DNA from: Competibacteraceae bacterium UBA2788
GTDB taxonomy: Bacteria; Pseudomonadota; Gammaproteobacteria; Competibacterales; Competibacteraceae
Assembly (NCBI GenBank): GCA_002352185.1
Contig: DEHY01000203.1
Coordinates: 12,777 to 18,498 of the forward strand
DNA: 5,722 nt
Reading direction: 5' to 3'
Part shown: positions 4,915-5,722 of the stretch, in pieces
How the letters are laid out: each line of letters opens with the position of its first letter
How positions within the stretch are numbered: position 1 is the first letter of the stretch
The notes under the pieces: generated by a model
What the model saw: only the letters and a program-made list of their open reading frames with translations
Database searches by the model: none
What the model was told of the DNA's origin: nothing
Program-made: the position numbers and the translations under genes

Positions 4915-5715
4915 TCAGGCTGGAACCCGCCGCGTCAGACCGTGGGGGCGAGCCGGCAACTCGACCCGTTCCACCCCGGTCTGCAACGTACCGTCGGGAT
5001 ACAGTTCAAGCCAGCGATAACCGGGCGGCAGATCGTCCACCTCCGGTTCCAGCGCCCCCGGCTTGAATTGAACGCAAGTGGCGGGAGCGGCCAGCAGGTG
5101 CATCGCGCCACGCCGGGCGGCGAATTCGCCATGAATATGCCCCCAGACCACCGCCCGCACTTGTGGATAACGATCCGCTACCGCAAACAGCGCTTCGCCA
5201 TTGCTGACCGTCATGGTGTCAAGCCAGACCGTGCCGACGGGCAGCGGGTTATGGTGCAGACAGACCAGAGTGTGCAATTCGGGGTGAATAGCCAGCGCGG
5301 TATCGAGCAGCGCCAGTTCGCTGCGGGCCAGATGACCGGCGGGTGTGCCGGGAAAGCTGGAATCCAGCAGCACGAACTGCCAGTGGCCGACGACGAAATG
5401 TCGCTCCATCCGCACCGATCCGCCGCGCAGCGCTCGTCCCATGATTCCAGGAAAATCGTGATTGCCCGGCAGGCAGTAGACCGGCGCGCCCAGCGCTTCC
5501 AGCGTCTGCCGCAGCCGGAGATACGCTTCCGGTTCATCGCCGACCAGATCGCCGGTGGCAAGGATAAAATCAGGCTGGGGATGCCGCTCCTGGATTCGCG
5601 CCAGCACCGCGTTCAATCCCGCGTCCACATCCGCGCCCCACAAGCGGCTGCCTGGTTGAACCTTGAGATGGAGATCGGTGATCTGAATCACCCGCAATGG
5701 GTTGGCGGTCGGCAT
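4915..5715 (-). CDS. cpdA: 3',5'-cyclic AMP phosphodiesterase CpdA (metallophosphoesterase)
   Basis: This 266-residue calcineurin-like phosphoesterase closely resembles E. coli CpdA (275), which hydrolyses cAMP to AMP in the cytoplasm and so limits CRP signalling. The binuclear metal-site motifs are all present: D14-x-H16 in QITDLHL, GD at 55-56 (ATGDLV), GNHD at 84-87, the histidine pair 154-155 in CLHHNPLP, and GHIH at 192-195. The CpdA-typical strings LLDSSFPG and TCVQFKPG are also present, the latter near residues 213-220, and the protein ends with a Trp-containing strand and a basic tail. The start is taken at the ATG of 5715. Only 7 bases remain before the window edge and none forms a ribosome-binding site, so a slightly longer protein cannot be excluded. 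The aldolase gene follows 26 bases downstream, probably as one operon. Confidence 0.9.
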   Translation of the reverse strand: MPTANPLRVIQITDLHLKVQPGSRLWGADVDAGLNAVLARIQERHPQPDFILATGDLVGDEPEAYLRLRQTLEALGAPVYCLPGNHDFPGIMGRALRGGSVRMERHFVVGHWQFVLLDSSFPGTPAGHLARSELALLDTALAIHPELHTLVCLHHNPLPVGTVWLDTMTVSNGEALFAVADRYPQVRAVVWGHIHGEFAARRGAMHLLAAPATCVQFKPGALEPEVDDLPPGYRWLELYPDGTLQTGVERVELPARPHGLTRRVPA

Positions 5716-5722
5716 CGAAAGG

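Overview
The window looks like a piece of a GC-rich gammaproteobacterial chromosome (about 58-60% G+C by eye). This rests on the close resemblance of YjcH, ActP, YahK and CpdA to the enterobacterial and pseudomonad proteins as I remember them. I cannot fix the genus. Six protein-coding genes are present, one of them cut by the left edge, plus a decayed mobile-element fragment.

Left part (1-2881): an acetate-uptake pair, yjcH-actP, runs leftward with a 4-base ATGA overlap. It is divergently arranged, across a 132-base intergenic region holding two dyads, with a large rightward gene (713-2881). That gene is the most unusual item here. It encodes a membrane-anchored, sensor-kinase-like protein (two membrane segments, HAMP-like linker, PAS-like domain, DHp- and HATPase-like regions) fused to a complete DEDDh (DnaQ-type) 3'-5' exonuclease. 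The kinase half keeps the overall layout but has lost the phospho-accepting His and the recognisable ATP-binding motifs, so it reads as a pseudokinase sensor coupled to a nuclease. Stand-alone DnaQ-like exonuclease genes are known beside actP/yjcH in pseudomonads, so a link with acetate transport is plausible but unproven.

Middle (2882-4330): a leftward YahK-type zinc alcohol dehydrogenase converges on the fusion gene. Its upstream gap of 342 bases holds the first 31 codons of an IS200-type transposase on the opposite strand. The fragment is preceded by a palindrome overlapping its ribosome-binding site and ends in a 25-base fold-back exactly where the transposase similarity stops. A segment resembling a dispersed repeat follows.

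Right part (4331-5722): a probable two-gene leftward operon, cpdA (cAMP phosphodiesterase) followed after 26 bases by a small class II aldolase/adducin-family enzyme with Asp in place of the usual catalytic Glu.

The fusion protein, ActP/YjcH and CpdA touch acetate uptake, sensing and cAMP signalling, but nothing in the sequence proves that they act together. No tRNA, rRNA, CRISPR array or convincing intrinsic terminator was found.
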